A stretch of DNA of 64,000 nt, from assembly GCF_000224145.3 (NCBI RefSeq), contig NW_004190390.2, positions 162,812-226,811 on the forward strand, written 5' to 3'. A program made the translations under genes and the position numbers. A model generated the notes under the pieces. That model was not told the origin of the DNA. It was given only the letters and a program-made list of their open reading frames with translations, and ran no database searches. Origin of the DNA: Ciona intestinalis. Lineage: Eukaryota; Chordata; Ascidiacea; Phlebobranchia; Cionidae. Shown in pieces: positions 45,501-57,322 of the stretch (position 1 is its first letter; each line of letters begins with the position of its first letter).

Positions 45501-48072
45501 TTTTTATAGTAGAGTGGGGGAAGACTTAAGCATACAATGTCGAAATATACTTATCGTATTTTAAACAACTAACAACGGTATATGGGAGTTGTCCCATCTT
45601 CCCCCACCCTACTATATATTCTGCTGCTACCTTACCCATGTAGAATAAAATGACTTAAAATCAGTTCTTATTGGAAAATAATTTACCATAAGTAAAGTTA
45701 ACTTTTTACACCAATGTTAATTGAATTGTTTTTGTTACAGAGAGAACAGAAACGTCTGGATGATGCAGCTGGTGTTAACAACAGGTTCGTTATTTTGTGT
45801 GTGTGACGTATGAATCGTTGTGTGAAGCATAATTATGATAAATTTATAACATGCTGATTGTTTGGCGATTTAAAAAAAAAACGCCGGACTTTTTGTTTGT
45901 TACGTATTCCGGAGCACTTGACTGTGAATGTTGTTTAGATTGTAAGCCATAGCCATTATTACGTTGCAGATTCACGAACGAGCCCCCACCCCCCACAAAC
46001 GAAGTCTACAATCCAGCATTATTCGAACGAGTTCCACAAAAACTTCATTTCATTCAAGATATTTCGTCTAATTCTCCGTACTTTCCTACGTCAGCAAAGC
46101 ATTGTTACGTCAATATGCAAATGACGACCAATCAACGTCATTTCCACCAGCGGTCATGGTTCAATGCAGAAGCACATACGAGGTATGTCATTTAATTACA
46201 GATGCTCCAACCCAGTGTTATCGCCTCGCACCCTAAGTTTCAATTCAAGGCTCGTCGGTGCTTCCATTGTGATCGTATGTGTTCTTGAGCAGGACCCTTA
46301 AAGGCAGTTAATCCAATCCAGTGCTTACTAACGGGTTGTCTGAATCGTCACACACACTCAAAATCACTCGTTAGCAGGCACGGGGTGTAAGATACAGAAC
46401 CGCGTGCTATGACAACTATCGTTGCCCTAATGTGAAGATAAAATATCTTACGTTTCGTTCATTCAGGTTGCCAGTCAATAAACCGCACGGAGGCGATGAA
46501 GAGCACCATCTACGAGTGAATGACGTCACTTCGTCTCAGCCAATCAGAGACGTCGGTTACGCGACAGAAACTTCGGGTATTTATTAATGTGATATTACAA
46601 TGTATGACGTCAGAAAGGTGAAAAACGTGTTTTTTTATTCAATGACGTCATAGGTTGAATTATGACATCGCACGCTTGACTATGACGTCATATTTGTATC
46701 AGGTTCCCAAAAGCGGAGTCGAAGTCGCTCGAACAAAAAAGTTTCGGAGCCAAAAAAGTTTTCATGTACTCGCCCTAAATGCAACAAAAGATTCGCCAAA
46801 GAACACGAATTACAAATCCATGTCAATAAACATCATGTTGGTGAGTTTGTGACGTAACAATCCAAGTTATGACGTATGAATCTAAGTGATGAGGTCATAA
46901 TAACGGTGAATGATAAATTTATGGAATAGAATCATCGAAAAAACGAAAAATTTATTCACATTTTTTTTAATTTAAAATAATTTTTTTTATTGGGATTTTT
47001 TTGCGCTGTGATCTATTTTAGAATATGTTTGAAAAAATAATACTTGTTACAATATAGTTAAAATTATATAATGTTATTGTTATAAAACAGGGATGGAAAA
47101 ACCATATTTCTGCTCGTACTCGATGTGCACCAAAAGTTTTAAGCGACCAGATCAATTAAAAAGACACCAGAAGATCCATACTGGTGAAAAACCTCATGAA
47201 TGCTCGGTTTGTGGACGTCGATTCGCAAGGACCGACCATAGGAACACACATACAAGCAAACATAATGGTGATGTAGTGTTTTACTGTAGGGTGAGACGGG
47301 ACACCTGTGGTACATAATATCCTGATCGTGTTTTAAATGATTAGTTAGGAAAAACAGTATAAGGACCAGTGCTACGAAAACGTTACAGAGAAAAAGCCCA
47401 TCAGAACCTTGTATAATAATAAGATAGTCTCTTATTTAAACAGAATCTCACCCACAAAGTTGTGACAACTTGTAAGCTGACATAATCGTTCATTTTTTCA
47501 CCAATTACGATACAAAATTACGTTCGCAATTTTATTCGGCCTGATTAAAATGTAACAAATTAGACATAACATACTTTTTGTATGAGATGTTGTAATAACC
47601 CCTTGTTCTAACCACCTGGTCATGAAATACGTGACGAGCTACGTAGGAGTTGTTTTCACTGGAGTTTAAATTCCGTGGAAGGCTTAACCCACAGCGGTTC
47701 CACGAAGTAATTGAACTCCCACAGTATTCCACATTCCTATACTGTGTAGACTGTAGATAGTTCCATGGATTGAAACCGATCCAGCTTGAACTTGTTCTAT
47801 AAATGTTATAGGTTGGAAAAACACGGTGTATTTTGAACCTGTTCTAGTTAAAGTAGAGTGGGGGAAGATGGTACACATTTTCATTTCATCAATTAACGTT
47901 GTATTTTTACTCTACAGGTGAAAACGTTCATGTTTGTTTATTTCCTTCCTGTAATTTAAGATTCTCAAAACTTGAGGACCTACGTCATCATAAAACGTCG
48001 CACACACAGAGCGCTGATTCGTCGGTGCTGTCGTCACAAAGCGTGGGAAATTTAAATTTTCTTGGTTTTTGA
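42595..48072 (+). CDS. WT1: WT1-like four-finger C2H2 transcription factor
   Basis: Exons: 42595-43528, 45388-45467, 45741-45784, 45970-46182, 46467-46576, 46703-46840, 47091-47267 and 47918-48072; phases agree; 616 aa. A long low-complexity N-terminus, rich in Q, N, P and S, is followed by four C-terminal fingers: CTRPKC..HVNKH, CSYSMC..HQKIH, CSVC..HTSKH and CLFPSC..HKTSH. The cysteine spacings 4-4-2-4 are exactly those of vertebrate WT1. Key words also match: RPDQLKRHQKIHTGEKP against WT1 SDQLKRHQRRHTGVKP, and RTDHRNTHT against SDHLKTHT. The first finger has its own exon and the fourth another, as in WT1; fingers two and three share one. WT1 regulates mesoderm and gonad development in vertebrates. 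An EGR/KLF-class paralogue is the alternative. An AG at 42568-42569 suggests a spliced 5' UTR. Confidence 0.75.
43529..45387. other. First intron of the WT1-like gene
   Basis: 1.86 kb. It holds a MITE fragment at about 43597-43700, a reverse SINE tail at 44067-44160 (TTTATCCTCGCGTGGCGGGG), a forward SINE tail at about 44283-44345, and a diverged MITE at 44631-44800 (CATACCCCATATTTCC; TACTACCAAATAGGAC). No exon was recognised between them. Confidence 0.55.
45509..45612 (+). mobile_element. Short MITE with both inverted ends
   Basis: The left end is GTAGAGTGGGGGAAGACTTA and the right end CCATCTTCCCCCACCCTAC, with TA on each side (TATA/TATATA). The interior is reduced to about 65 bp (TTTTAAACAACTAACAACGG). 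It lies in the intron before the WT1-like exon at 45741. Confidence 0.85.
46215..46466 (+). repeat. SINE copy whose tail is the 3' splice site of a WT1-like exon
   Basis: AATTCAAGGCTCGTCGGTGC, CCATTGTGATCGTATGTG and TAAAGGCAGTTAATCCAATC are followed by GGCACGGGGTGTAAGATAC and GAAGATAAAATATC, then the tail CGTTTCGTTCATTCAG. That last AG (46465-46466) is the acceptor of the exon starting at 46467. Confidence 0.75.
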
Positions 48073-49190
48073 ATCCAAATTACCGAATTAAAGACAAAAA
48101 TGGAAAAAATTGTGTTTTGTTTCAAAAGGTTTGTCGCTTTTCGATGTTGCTCTATGGTTTTGTTCGTACTATTTGGTTGTTTCGTTTGTGTAACGTTTTA
48201 CTCTATTGTGTGACGTCATACCAAATTATGTGACGTCATAATAACTTTGAATAGTTCGTCTGCTCTTTATATTATTTTTTAACAGTTCCCAAGTTTCTGT
48301 TGCAATCTAAAGCTATTGTTTCATATCTTGTATATCGCGCTGATTTGTTTACGTCATAATACCCCTTTGTTTACTGCACGCTAATCGTTTCAAGCTCTTT
48401 TGTGACGTAACACGCACGTAACAAAGCTTTTGTTATAAAAGATTATTTACGCGACTCGAATTCTACAATAAAGTATCAAGGATTTTTGTTTTGGGTAAAA
48501 TATTCTTCAAACACTTGTTCATGTCAATGAAAGTTCCCTCTCTGTTTACCTTAGTAGATCAAATGGCTTCTTTATACGTGTTTTTGTACCTGCTATCATG
48601 TTACAGTGTAGTCGATCCTGGTACTAAGTTACCATGGTAAGATGTCCTAGTGTTTGTAGCAGAGAGTAGTGCTATTGGAAGAACTTTGTTGGTGCGGAAT
48701 TTCTGCGTTATTCTGTTTGACTAGGCCGCTTGCCACAGTGCTTTTGTCTGTTGATTAAAAAAATATATACAAACTTTTTCATGCGTTAAAACCTATAGTT
48801 AAAATATATAAATATATACTTTTAATATTTATAGTTTTGGTGAGGTTTAAGTGACAGTTTCAGGTTTTGTGAGACGATGCGTATAAGGGGGTCATTATAA
48901 ATTAGTCTTCTTAAGACCTGAGTCACAAACCCAGAAGCGGGTGTTTCTGTGGTTCTACTTATATGTTAAGTGATTTATTACTGTACGATTCATTTCTTAC
49001 TAAAGTTAAGGGAAAGGTTTTTGAAAATCTGATTTATCAAAGCGTTATTAATTTTTTTCTTAATATTTGAATCGACACAAAAAAAGCTTTAGAAGTAAAG
49101 CATTAAACAACTAACGGGCAGTTTTGTACTTAGATATACATTAAAATATATTAAATGTTATTTCTATCTAGATATAGGAGATTGTACATA
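48073..49190. other. WT1-like 3' UTR and spacer
   Basis: An AATAAA at 48467-48472 is a likely poly(A) signal. Several TGACGTCA or TTACGTCA words occur at 48200-48420. No further gene is seen. Pyrimidine-rich sequence with AG at about 49171 precedes the next start codon by 20 nt. Confidence 0.5.
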
Positions 49191-50033
49191 ATGCCGAGTT
49201 TGAATTATGACTATACTCAATCTCTGAGGAGGCAGAACGCACTTTACGTTCTTAAATACAGTGACCCAGTTAAAGTAGCAGAAAACCCAGCACCTGTTGT
49301 AGGGTATAGCGGCCATGTACCCTCATATAGAAGCAGCATACATGACCAGAGGGTTATTAGATCACTTATGAGAAGTCTGGTTAGCCCGATGAAACCAACC
49401 ACTGCAACAGGTTTTGTTAAAGCGGCGTCGAATCTTCCCAAGTTTGAACACGAGAAAAAGGAACAATCCACGGCGTCTTTAAACAAGAGAGCAAGGTCGG
49501 CACCCGTGACGTTGAGTGGTACTGATCAAAATGAGAAAACACCACCTCAATCTTCACGGAGCATCAAATCTGGTCAGTCAGTTCGTGTAAGTCCTTCGAA
49601 ACTTGCCATGATGTCGGCAGGTGGATTGGATAAAATGTCGGCAAGTCGTCCACATACTTCTGCTGCTGTGAGTCAAAAAGTCCAACAACCGATCTCGTCG
49701 AGAGCAAGCAGCGCGTCCTCTGTTTCCCTGCGACCGATCACGGAGGAGAAACCCCGGAAGCATCCAACAGGTTATCCACAGACGCTCTACGGCGCCAGCT
49801 TCTGGTACGCATGGAAAGACGAAGAAACCAAATTAGATGTTACACGACCTGAGTCGTATCAGCGAGATCGTAGTTTAAATCGACATAATAACGTGCTATA
49901 CCATAAATACGAAGGTGTGGTACCAAAATACATGGGTTATGTTCCTGGGTATAAGTTCAGGCATGGATCAACATACGGAGTTCTTACTGTGAGAGCCACA
50001 GAAGCGGGGGTAGTTCATAAATTGAAGAATTAG
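49191..50033 (+). CDS. CIMIP2/FAM166-like ciliary microtubule inner protein
   Basis: Single coding exon, 280 aa, starting at MPSLNYDYTQ. An in-frame ATG at 49155 exists, but an AG at about 49171-49177 suggests the transcript starts after it. Two GYxGxVPxY repeats are visible: VVGYSGHVPSYRSS at about 40-53, and GVVPKYMGYVPGYKFRHG with STYGVLTVRA near the C-terminus. The same GYTGFVP / GYVPGYKFxxGxTxG signature marks the FAM166 (CIMIP2) family, which lies inside doublet microtubules of cilia and sperm tails. The middle 120 residues are serine-rich and probably disordered. An AATAAA lies at 50187-50192. The subgroup (2A, 2B or 2C) cannot be decided by eye; the C-terminus looks closest to 2B. Confidence 0.7.
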   Translation: MPSLNYDYTQSLRRQNALYVLKYSDPVKVAENPAPVVGYSGHVPSYRSSIHDQRVIRSLMRSLVSPMKPTTATGFVKAASNLPKFEHEKKEQSTASLNKRARSAPVTLSGTDQNEKTPPQSSRSIKSGQSVRVSPSKLAMMSAGGLDKMSASRPHTSAAVSQKVQQPISSRASSASSVSLRPITEEKPRKHPTGYPQTLYGASFWYAWKDEETKLDVTRPESYQRDRSLNRHNNVLYHKYEGVVPKYMGYVPGYKFRHGSTYGVLTVRATEAGVVHKLKN

Positions 50034-51699
50034 TTTAAATTAGAATTTCTTTAGTAATATTCACTATATCACTAATATTTTGGTGGAGTGCAATGCTTAG
50101 ATATCTATATGTGTTTAGTGGCGTTCTTTTCATTTGCACTAAAGCATTTAAATTGTGTTTACATTTAACCGTGTATTAAGACAAATAATAAAACTTTACA
50201 AGAATACACAAGTATACAAAACTACGATGTGCTCAATTTCAAAAGAGACTCAAACTAATCTGACCTTAGCTATTGTATATATTCAATTCAACCCCACTAT
50301 GTAGGGATTATGGTTTCAGTTGTATATGGATAATGGATGCACCATAGGCTGTATAGAAATACACTCTGGGTTGTATATACTAATAACATGTGCAATGTGT
50401 AAAGGGATATACGCATAGATATCATAGTCATATGTATAGCTCAGTGGATATAAGTAAACGGCAATTATTGCCGCGGGATGTAATGCAACAAAACGAATAA
50501 GTGATTTTTTTCTTTCCGTGGCTGTAAAAAGACAGTCGTTATAACACGGATGTTCTTTTTTTACACCTTTTCGTTATGGCTAACAATTTAGAGTGGCAGA
50601 AAAATGTTTTTTTGAGAAATGTACGCTTACCTTGCCTCTGCCTGATACATTACAATGATATTTCGTGGACAAACATTTTATACGCGCTCTGCCCGAAGAG
50701 ATTAAAATTTGATTTTTGCACTGCCTACCAAAGATACTTTGTTTTGTTCGACGTAGGGGCTTCCCCAAAATCCTTCGCTAGTTTTATTTTTTTCAAGAAG
50801 ACGAACGTGGTAGCAGCGGAAGAAGTAAGTCAATGTAGCATATAGCGTTTGGGAAATAAATACAATACAAGAGGTTAGCAGTTTAATATGAACCGGAGCG
50901 TCTTGAAACATACAAAAAATATTAGTCTTAAATCGCTTCGTTTACTAATGTTACGATCGCCGCATTTATCTGCATACTTATACACACAAACAGTCATAGA
51001 GACAGATTGTCCGATGTAGCTTTCACGGTGTATTTACGTGATTATAGCATGGCTTTGTTAACGGAAACAACGGTGACAGCGTTTAACCAATCAGAGCTTC
51101 TAACTCTCAATGCTCCATTTACCGTAATTAGACACAGGTGCTACTTAATTAAACAAACTGCTTATAAGCGGAAACGTTTAATTACGGTCGATCAATCAGT
51201 CGCGTTTGCAGTCGATTGACAGCACGATCGTGGCGTTTTGAGATCAGACGATATAATAGCATGCGCAGCGGAAGCTAGCACGTTGGTCGTTCGTCTGAAA
51301 TACCATCTTACTGTTATATGTAGATTAGGGTTGCTTACAAAATTAGAAAAAAGGATTAATGAGTAAAAAAGGCTCTAAGCTTACAGCTAGAGCTAGCCAC
51401 ACCAATTCAATAAGATTGATTAGAAAGAGTAGTCAATAAATGGTAGATTATTCTGATTAGTGGTTTATTATGTTGCTCCAAAAAAAGAATATACATATAT
51501 GTATTTGAGTTGTTTGAAAAAAACGTCATTTTTAATACAGTGTATAGTGTAATATTATATGTTATATATATATATATTTATAAATCAATAGTCTTTTTAA
51601 AGATTATAATAGTAAACAGATAAGAAGTGTTTAAATGTATTAAATTCAGGTTACAAAAAGATCAAGTTAAACCAGTTGGTACAAGCAATTGTTCATAAG
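50034..51699. other. Spacer between the CIMIP2-like gene and TMEM164
   Basis: It contains the 3' UTR of the upstream gene and a reverse SINE fragment at about 50528-50597 (AGACAGTCGTTATAACACGG; GCTAACAATTTAGAG). Open frames at 50576-50845 and 51007-51219 show no family resemblance. It is likely to hold the TMEM164 promoter. Confidence 0.5.
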
Positions 51700-54600
51700 A
51701 TGCTTGACTGGTTATATAGTGGGGTAGATTTTACCCTGGATGGAAACGGTGGAACGGAGTGTGCTCAATACTTGAGCCTCCAGCATAGGGTATACGAAAC
51801 CATTTTAGTTGTATTTGTATCAGTTGTTGAGATTATTGTTGCAATAAAATACATCCGAAACAAGCCACTCCACAAGCAAGTAAAGGATAACTTCTATGCG
51901 CTAAATGTTGCAAAGACAGAGAGTAACGGTACAGCACAAAAGCATGTTGTTGTATTACAGCCAAGGTAATTGTAATTTATAATATCAAAAATTTATAATA
52001 GTTCTGTGGCACAAACGCATAGTGGTAAAGAGCGCCTGCTGCTGGACCAGAGGTTATGGGTCAAGGTTGGGCGCTATCACCATTGTGGGTATATGTATTC
52101 TTAGACAAACAGGATATAGCCATAGCTTCAACCCAGAGGTCTCTAATGTGTTTCCAAATTTTCATTTATAATAAAAATGGGTAAAAATACAAAAAAAATA
52201 ATCATAGCCCAAGTTACATACGTGGTATCTTGTACGAGGTAAGAAGTTGTATGAGACCGAAACACTTGTGTTATAACGACTGATGTTGACCTGCCATACG
52301 CAGTTAAATAAATGATGTTTAATTAATTCATTATCAGTCTTGTGTTTGTATAACCAGCACTTCAATAATAAAAAGTGCTTAGTAAGTTAAAGTTAGTATT
52401 TATAGAAATTCTAACTTTCAAACAACTAGTCAGCTTAATTTTTAACAGGGCAGCTTTAAAAAGTTTTCTCCTCGTGGCACTGTGTCTTGCGTTTGGAATT
52501 GAAATCGGTTACAAGTTCGCAACAAACCAGATAATCTACCTCTTAAACCCATGCCATGTATTAACTGCTTCCATGGTAGGTTGAAAAATATTTTTATTTT
52601 TAAAAAATGTTGTCTTAAAATTTGGTAATTTTTTTTTCTTGTATAAGAAAACAACAACACAAATCACAGTTCAATTTGAAAAGTTATATTATGTATAAAT
52701 ACATTATATATTTATACACATAAGATCAAATTTTTAAGTTAGGAACATTGCTTTTAAGCATGTGAATATAACAGTTCTATTGGTATGACTTATATATATG
52801 TTTTATTTTTAACAATCTTTAATTTTAAATTGATAAAAAATATTTATTGTTCTTGTAAATAATCTATAAGTATTTATATCTATATATAACATGTTGATTC
52901 AAATAGCAATTGAGTTGTTATAACAAGTATTTGTTTCATTTACATTGTACCTTCAACAATATATCGTGCTGTTGTTTTCAAATGAACCGTTTTTTCAATT
53001 TGTTTTACTTCTCGGGTTTTGTTATTTTTAGACCAATGAATACAACCGACGTTGGCGTTTAGGTTAAGGTTTCACAGTGTTCTTGTGTTAACCCATTCGT
53101 TGTAAAACGGTTTTTAAGCACCAATTTGGTTTTTTGAGTTTTTAAAATTATTTTGATGTGCATTTTACATTTTAACAAAATCTGTTGGCATTTTAAACGA
53201 AACAAAATGGTTGCTGAATTAACCATTTTTTATTAAACAAAGCTAATAATATATATAAATATAAATAAATCTTTTAAGGTTGTATATTATTTTGTATCAA
53301 TATATTGTATAAATAATAAATAATATACACATATATTTATTATATTATAGTTACACAGCATGTTTTTTTTGCAATTAATGATATAGAAAAATAAGATGTT
53401 TATTACTATGTATATATAAAATATGGACACTCACTAATAATAGATAATATAACATGTTTTAACATCTAAATTAGAATTAGTATTTGCATGTAATATGGAC
53501 AGTATTTTACATTTTGAATATACTTATGCAGATATTTCTGCTAGCTGTAGACGAAAACAGGAAATCTCCATTTGTTCAAGCTGTATTCAGGTCAGACGTT
53601 AGTGGTTTCTTAATGTTTATACAACTTGCTATGTACCATGTACGGTGTTTAAATAAACCTACTTCCTTCTCGTATTAATTGCCTAGGGCAAAACATTTTA
53701 ATGTATGCACTAGAAATGCTAGCAAATTTTTTATAATACACGAATGATACTAATGTTAAAAAATAATAAATTTTGTACATTTTCTTTATTTTATATATAA
53801 CATACATATATATTTATAAACTATAATATTGTATTTTAAACATTTAAACACTGATGGAACACATGCATATTAATTCAAATTTTGTGTTTAATTTTTTTTC
53901 TGTCCATATTTCAAAGTATGACCTGACGTTTTCTGCCATAAATAACTGAACAAACAATGTCCTTATATGGTCTGTGTAAATATCCTGAGACTAAATTCAA
54001 TATTTACCACATAATGAAATATCCCCCCATATTATTAACCCCTAGTAAAGGTGTGTACTCAACATATGGTTTATATTAAAAAGCCTCAGAATTCTAGGAA
54101 AACATCATTAACTTTATCAAAACAATCAAACACATTATAAATTGTATTTTCAGCTTCAAGTTTAAACCATATACTTGAAACCAGGGTTCATTGTAGTAAA
54201 TTATTAAATAAATGTACATTACTGGATATAATAACTGATACTTTGGTACTAGCTTATTGTATGTTTTTTTCATTAAATGTACAGTTATGTAATGTTTGTT
54301 TTGCTGCATTTATACAGTGTTTAATCCATAATATTTTTAGTATGCCTTTTATATTCTATAAGCTTGTGTTTGTGTTATTATTATTGTATTGTAGTCTTTA
54401 GACTGTTAATTCTGTGGCACAAAAGTTTAGTTTGTTGCCGCAGTTCTGTGTAAATTGCCACTATTTCCTTAATGATACAGTGCTGACGTCTTATGTATCA
54501 GTAAAAAGGATACAAGACTGAAATAACCTATTAATTATTTATATGGCAGCATGTGATGATAAAAGCTAGTGTCCTAAATATACAGTGTCACAGTATTTTA

Positions 54601-55633
54601 TATTAAACATTTAATATCTTTTTGTCCCAAGGGTTTACACAGTGTAAAAATTTTGGGTGTTTTATTGATGTGTTTAATCTATTAGTTATTATCACCCACA
54701 AAATTTTGTATGTGGTGACTCGTAAGCAGGTAAGAGGTGAATTTAACTTTATCAGAACACCTGTGTTATATTAACTGCAGTTGCTTTGACGGGATAATTG
54801 GATTACATTTATTTATTCAAAGGCAATAAAACATTGTTGTTTTACATTTACAGAGTCCAACTTCACTTACTAAGTGGTCCGTTGTTAGCCATCTTACTCC
54901 CTGTTGTGAACACAAGACACCTGTCGTGTGAGATTGAATCTTACTGGCTACACCATTGTTTGCTTTATCTGGTTCCCATATATTTGATATCACTGGGAGG
55001 TTCATATTCATGTGAACCACTGACAGACTTGTGGTGGCCTGTGTTAAGCGTTGGGGTCGGGTTTCTATACCATTTTACTTTTCTTCAAGGTCTAGCATTG
55101 GTAAGTGCTTGGTTGGTTATGAAATGTTATGTTTAGACATGTTTTCTACTTCAAAAGCTTGTACAATTCCTGGTGATGTAAAATGTACATTAATAACAGT
55201 AAACCTTTTATATACTCTTTCAGATTTTGTAAGCAACAATTTTTTCCAGTTATGCATTTAAAAAAATTTTTTATCCAGTTTTTACATTTCCTTTTTTACC
55301 CACCAAAGAAGAAATATATATATGAAAACATTAGTCAACTTGTATACATAATCGAAATCCATATTTGTGAACCCTTTTCTTAATTTGCAGACAACAAAAG
55401 TGAATCTGAACAACATGCTGTGCCCAGCAGTTTCTGACCCTTTTAGGGGTTCCAGTTATCGCATGTGGGCGTTCGCACACCAGCATTTCCTAATTGCAAT
55501 ACATGGCAAACTTTATCACGCATTTTCTTGGCTGGTCATATCATCCTGTCGAAACTGCCATAGTTTTTGTTGTACAGTTTTACATAAAAACCACCATGAC
55601 GCAACAACCAACAACATAAAGAAAATTGATTAG
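51700..55633 (+). CDS. TMEM164: TMEM164: multi-pass membrane acyltransferase
   Basis: Exons: 51700-51965, 52449-52575, 53532-53590, 54854-55100 and 55391-55633 (stop TAG); phases agree; 313 aa (human 297). The start [18 protein letters not shown] aligns with human LLDWLYGGVD; a few residues more could come from an upstream exon. Other matches are [77 protein letters not shown] and [10 protein letters not shown], with a KKID-like KKID end. About six hydrophobic segments are visible. The NPCH cysteine, which I recall as the reported catalytic residue, is present. Human TMEM164 makes polyunsaturated ether phospholipids and favours ferroptosis. Intron 3 is 1.26 kb and extremely AT-rich. Confidence 0.95.
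52005..52345 (+). repeat. Full-length tRNA-headed SINE (reference copy)
   Basis: The head CTGTGGCACAAACGCATAGT is followed by a B-box-like TATGGGTCAAGGTTGG, the body CACCATTGTGGGTATATGTA, CTTCAACCCAGAGG and ACAAAAAAAATAATCA, the tail GTTACATACGTGGTATCTTG, AACGACTGATGTTGACC, and an ATTAATTCATT end. At about 340 bp it shows every segment of the family: tRNA-like head, unrelated body and CATTCATT-type tail. It lies in TMEM164 intron 1. Confidence 0.85.
54688..54825 (+). repeat. SINE tail half
   Basis: TATCACCCACAAAATTTTGT, GTGACTCGTAAGCAGGTAAG and AACACCTGTGTTATATTAAC, then TACATTTATTTATTC. The acceptor of TMEM164 exon 4 follows 28 bp later. Confidence 0.75.
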
Positions 55634-55954
55634 AGCGCTTTTTCTTTGTTCTTTAGTTTTACGCGATTTATCACCCTTGCCTAATTGTTATCCTAACCAC
55701 CTAATTTTGGTGCAATAGCGTAGATTTTTATGCAGTTATGAGTGAACATGTGCAAAATTTAAGCTGAACAGCAAACTAATTAACACAACTTCTACGTATT
55801 TAGATTTTATTAAAAAATATTGATTTTATCATATTTTTCACTTTTTCATTTTTAAGAGTTCCTATTAGTGAATCATGATGTAAAAATATATAAATGGAAA
55901 ACATACGTTTTTTTTTTAATTTTCTTGTTACAGATACTGTACGCTCTAAATATA

Positions 55955-56142
55955 GTAGGGTGGGAGAAGATGAGACACCTTTATCACATGATATCCAAAT
56001 ATCCTGATCGTGTTTTAAACATTTAACAACGGTCTATGATTGTCGTGAAGATACGGTTTTAAGTTCTTTGTATGTTTTTTGTTTACTACCAAATGGGACG
56101 AGAAAATGGAATGATAAGGTGTCCCATCTTACCCTGACCTAC
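55955..56142 (-). mobile_element. Complete MITE copy
   Basis: GTAGGGTGGGAGAAGATGAG at the left and GTCCCATCTTACCCTGACC plus TAC at the right, with TA on both sides. The interior ATATCCTGATCGTGTTTTAA and TTTACTACCAAATGGGACGA is in reverse orientation relative to 59494. Confidence 0.85.
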
Positions 56143-56616
56143 TATATATATTTATATACAAGAAATTGCGCAAAACGGCAGCCGCACACAAATTTGCAAA
56201 TCACGGGTGAATTGGTAAATGTAATTAACAGTTTCCAATCCAACGCAGATTAATTAAAACCAAACAACTGGTGAATTAATTTAATTTATTTATTCTTTTT
56301 GGCGCAAATACCGTAATGTGCTTATAAAAGCTCCACTTTAAAAAATAAATTGTGAAGATATCGCCATTTCAACGAATACGACAAGTTTTTTGAATTAATA
56401 CTAAAGCACACTCACGCACTTATATAGAACAACGTACCGAAGCTGGATTAAAAGAATCGCCAGAGGGTCGGTTGTCCAGCAGCTGTTTACATGATCTGGC
56501 AATCTGCGTTAATCATATCCCAGTAGTTCAGATGATAGTAGCGCGAAGCCATATAGTATCACGTAGCAGTGTGTTGAAACTTAGAACATTTGGAGGGCAA
56601 TTTTCAACAAATTAGC

Positions 56617-56808
56617 GCGTAAATTTAATGAATTTTTAGTTAATATTGGGCAGTGTATTGGAGTATACAAGTACTACCCTACGTAAATTTAATGAACTTT
56701 TAGTTAATATTGGGCAGTGTATTGGAGTATACAAGTACTACCCTACGTAAATTTAATGAATTTTTAGTTAATATTGGGCAGTGTATTGTAGTATACAAGT
56801 ACTACCCT
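56617..56808. repeat. Tandem repeat, 63-64-bp unit, three copies
   Basis: The unit includes GTAAATTTAATGAA, TTTTTAGTTAATATTGGGCA, GTGTATTGGAGTATACAAGT and ACTACCCTAC. The three copies differ at only a few positions, so the expansion is recent. Confidence 0.9.
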
Positions 56809-57322
56809 ACTATGGCAGTGTAGAAGTGAAATTACACACGTTAAAAGAATGTTTATCGCAAGTGTTTAAACGCCGTTATCGCAAGTGTTTGAACATATTA
56901 CGAAAGTTTGTTCAGAAACCATACAGACATACACGTAGCACAAGTTTTAAAACACACTTTACCACAAGCGTGAGAAAGCTGCGGGCGCCATTGGCCCATG
57001 TCCGTCTGTCGGCATTTCTTTGGAAACGGTTGCTATAGGCATAGTACACGCCCAGCGCCGTGAAATATGGTGAAAATTCACTTTTTTATGGACTTTTTTA
57101 CAACGAAACAAATTTTACGTTTTTCTGCGTGAAGTGCGATTACCGGTATCGGTATGTAATAAAAGCAATCACAATTTGCGTTTTTCCGCCTGATTCAAAG
57201 CGTTCAGCTGCTCAAAGCTCAGTGACATGGTTCACTTCCTATAGTTATTTAATTTTGTTTACAGTAAGCATAGTAAGAAACTGTGGGCATAGATTCGTAT
57301 TACGTGTTGTTATAGCAGGAAA

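Larger units (their letters stand above)
55634..57322. other. Spacer between TMEM164 and MGLL
   Basis: It holds the TMEM164 3' UTR, a MITE (55955-56142), a 63-bp tandem repeat (56617-56808) and GC-richer sequence near 56990. A 258-bp open frame at 56781-57038 starts inside the tandem repeat and resembles no family. TATAG followed by CAG just before the MGLL ATG is a likely splice or trans-splice acceptor. Confidence 0.5.

Noticed and set aside
50576-51219. Two open frames between the CIMIP2-like gene and TMEM164
   Set aside because: The first starts in a SINE fragment. Neither has recognisable domains or supporting splice structure.
56781-57038. 85-codon basic ORF
   Set aside because: Its start lies inside the 63-bp tandem repeat, and the sequence resembles no known family.
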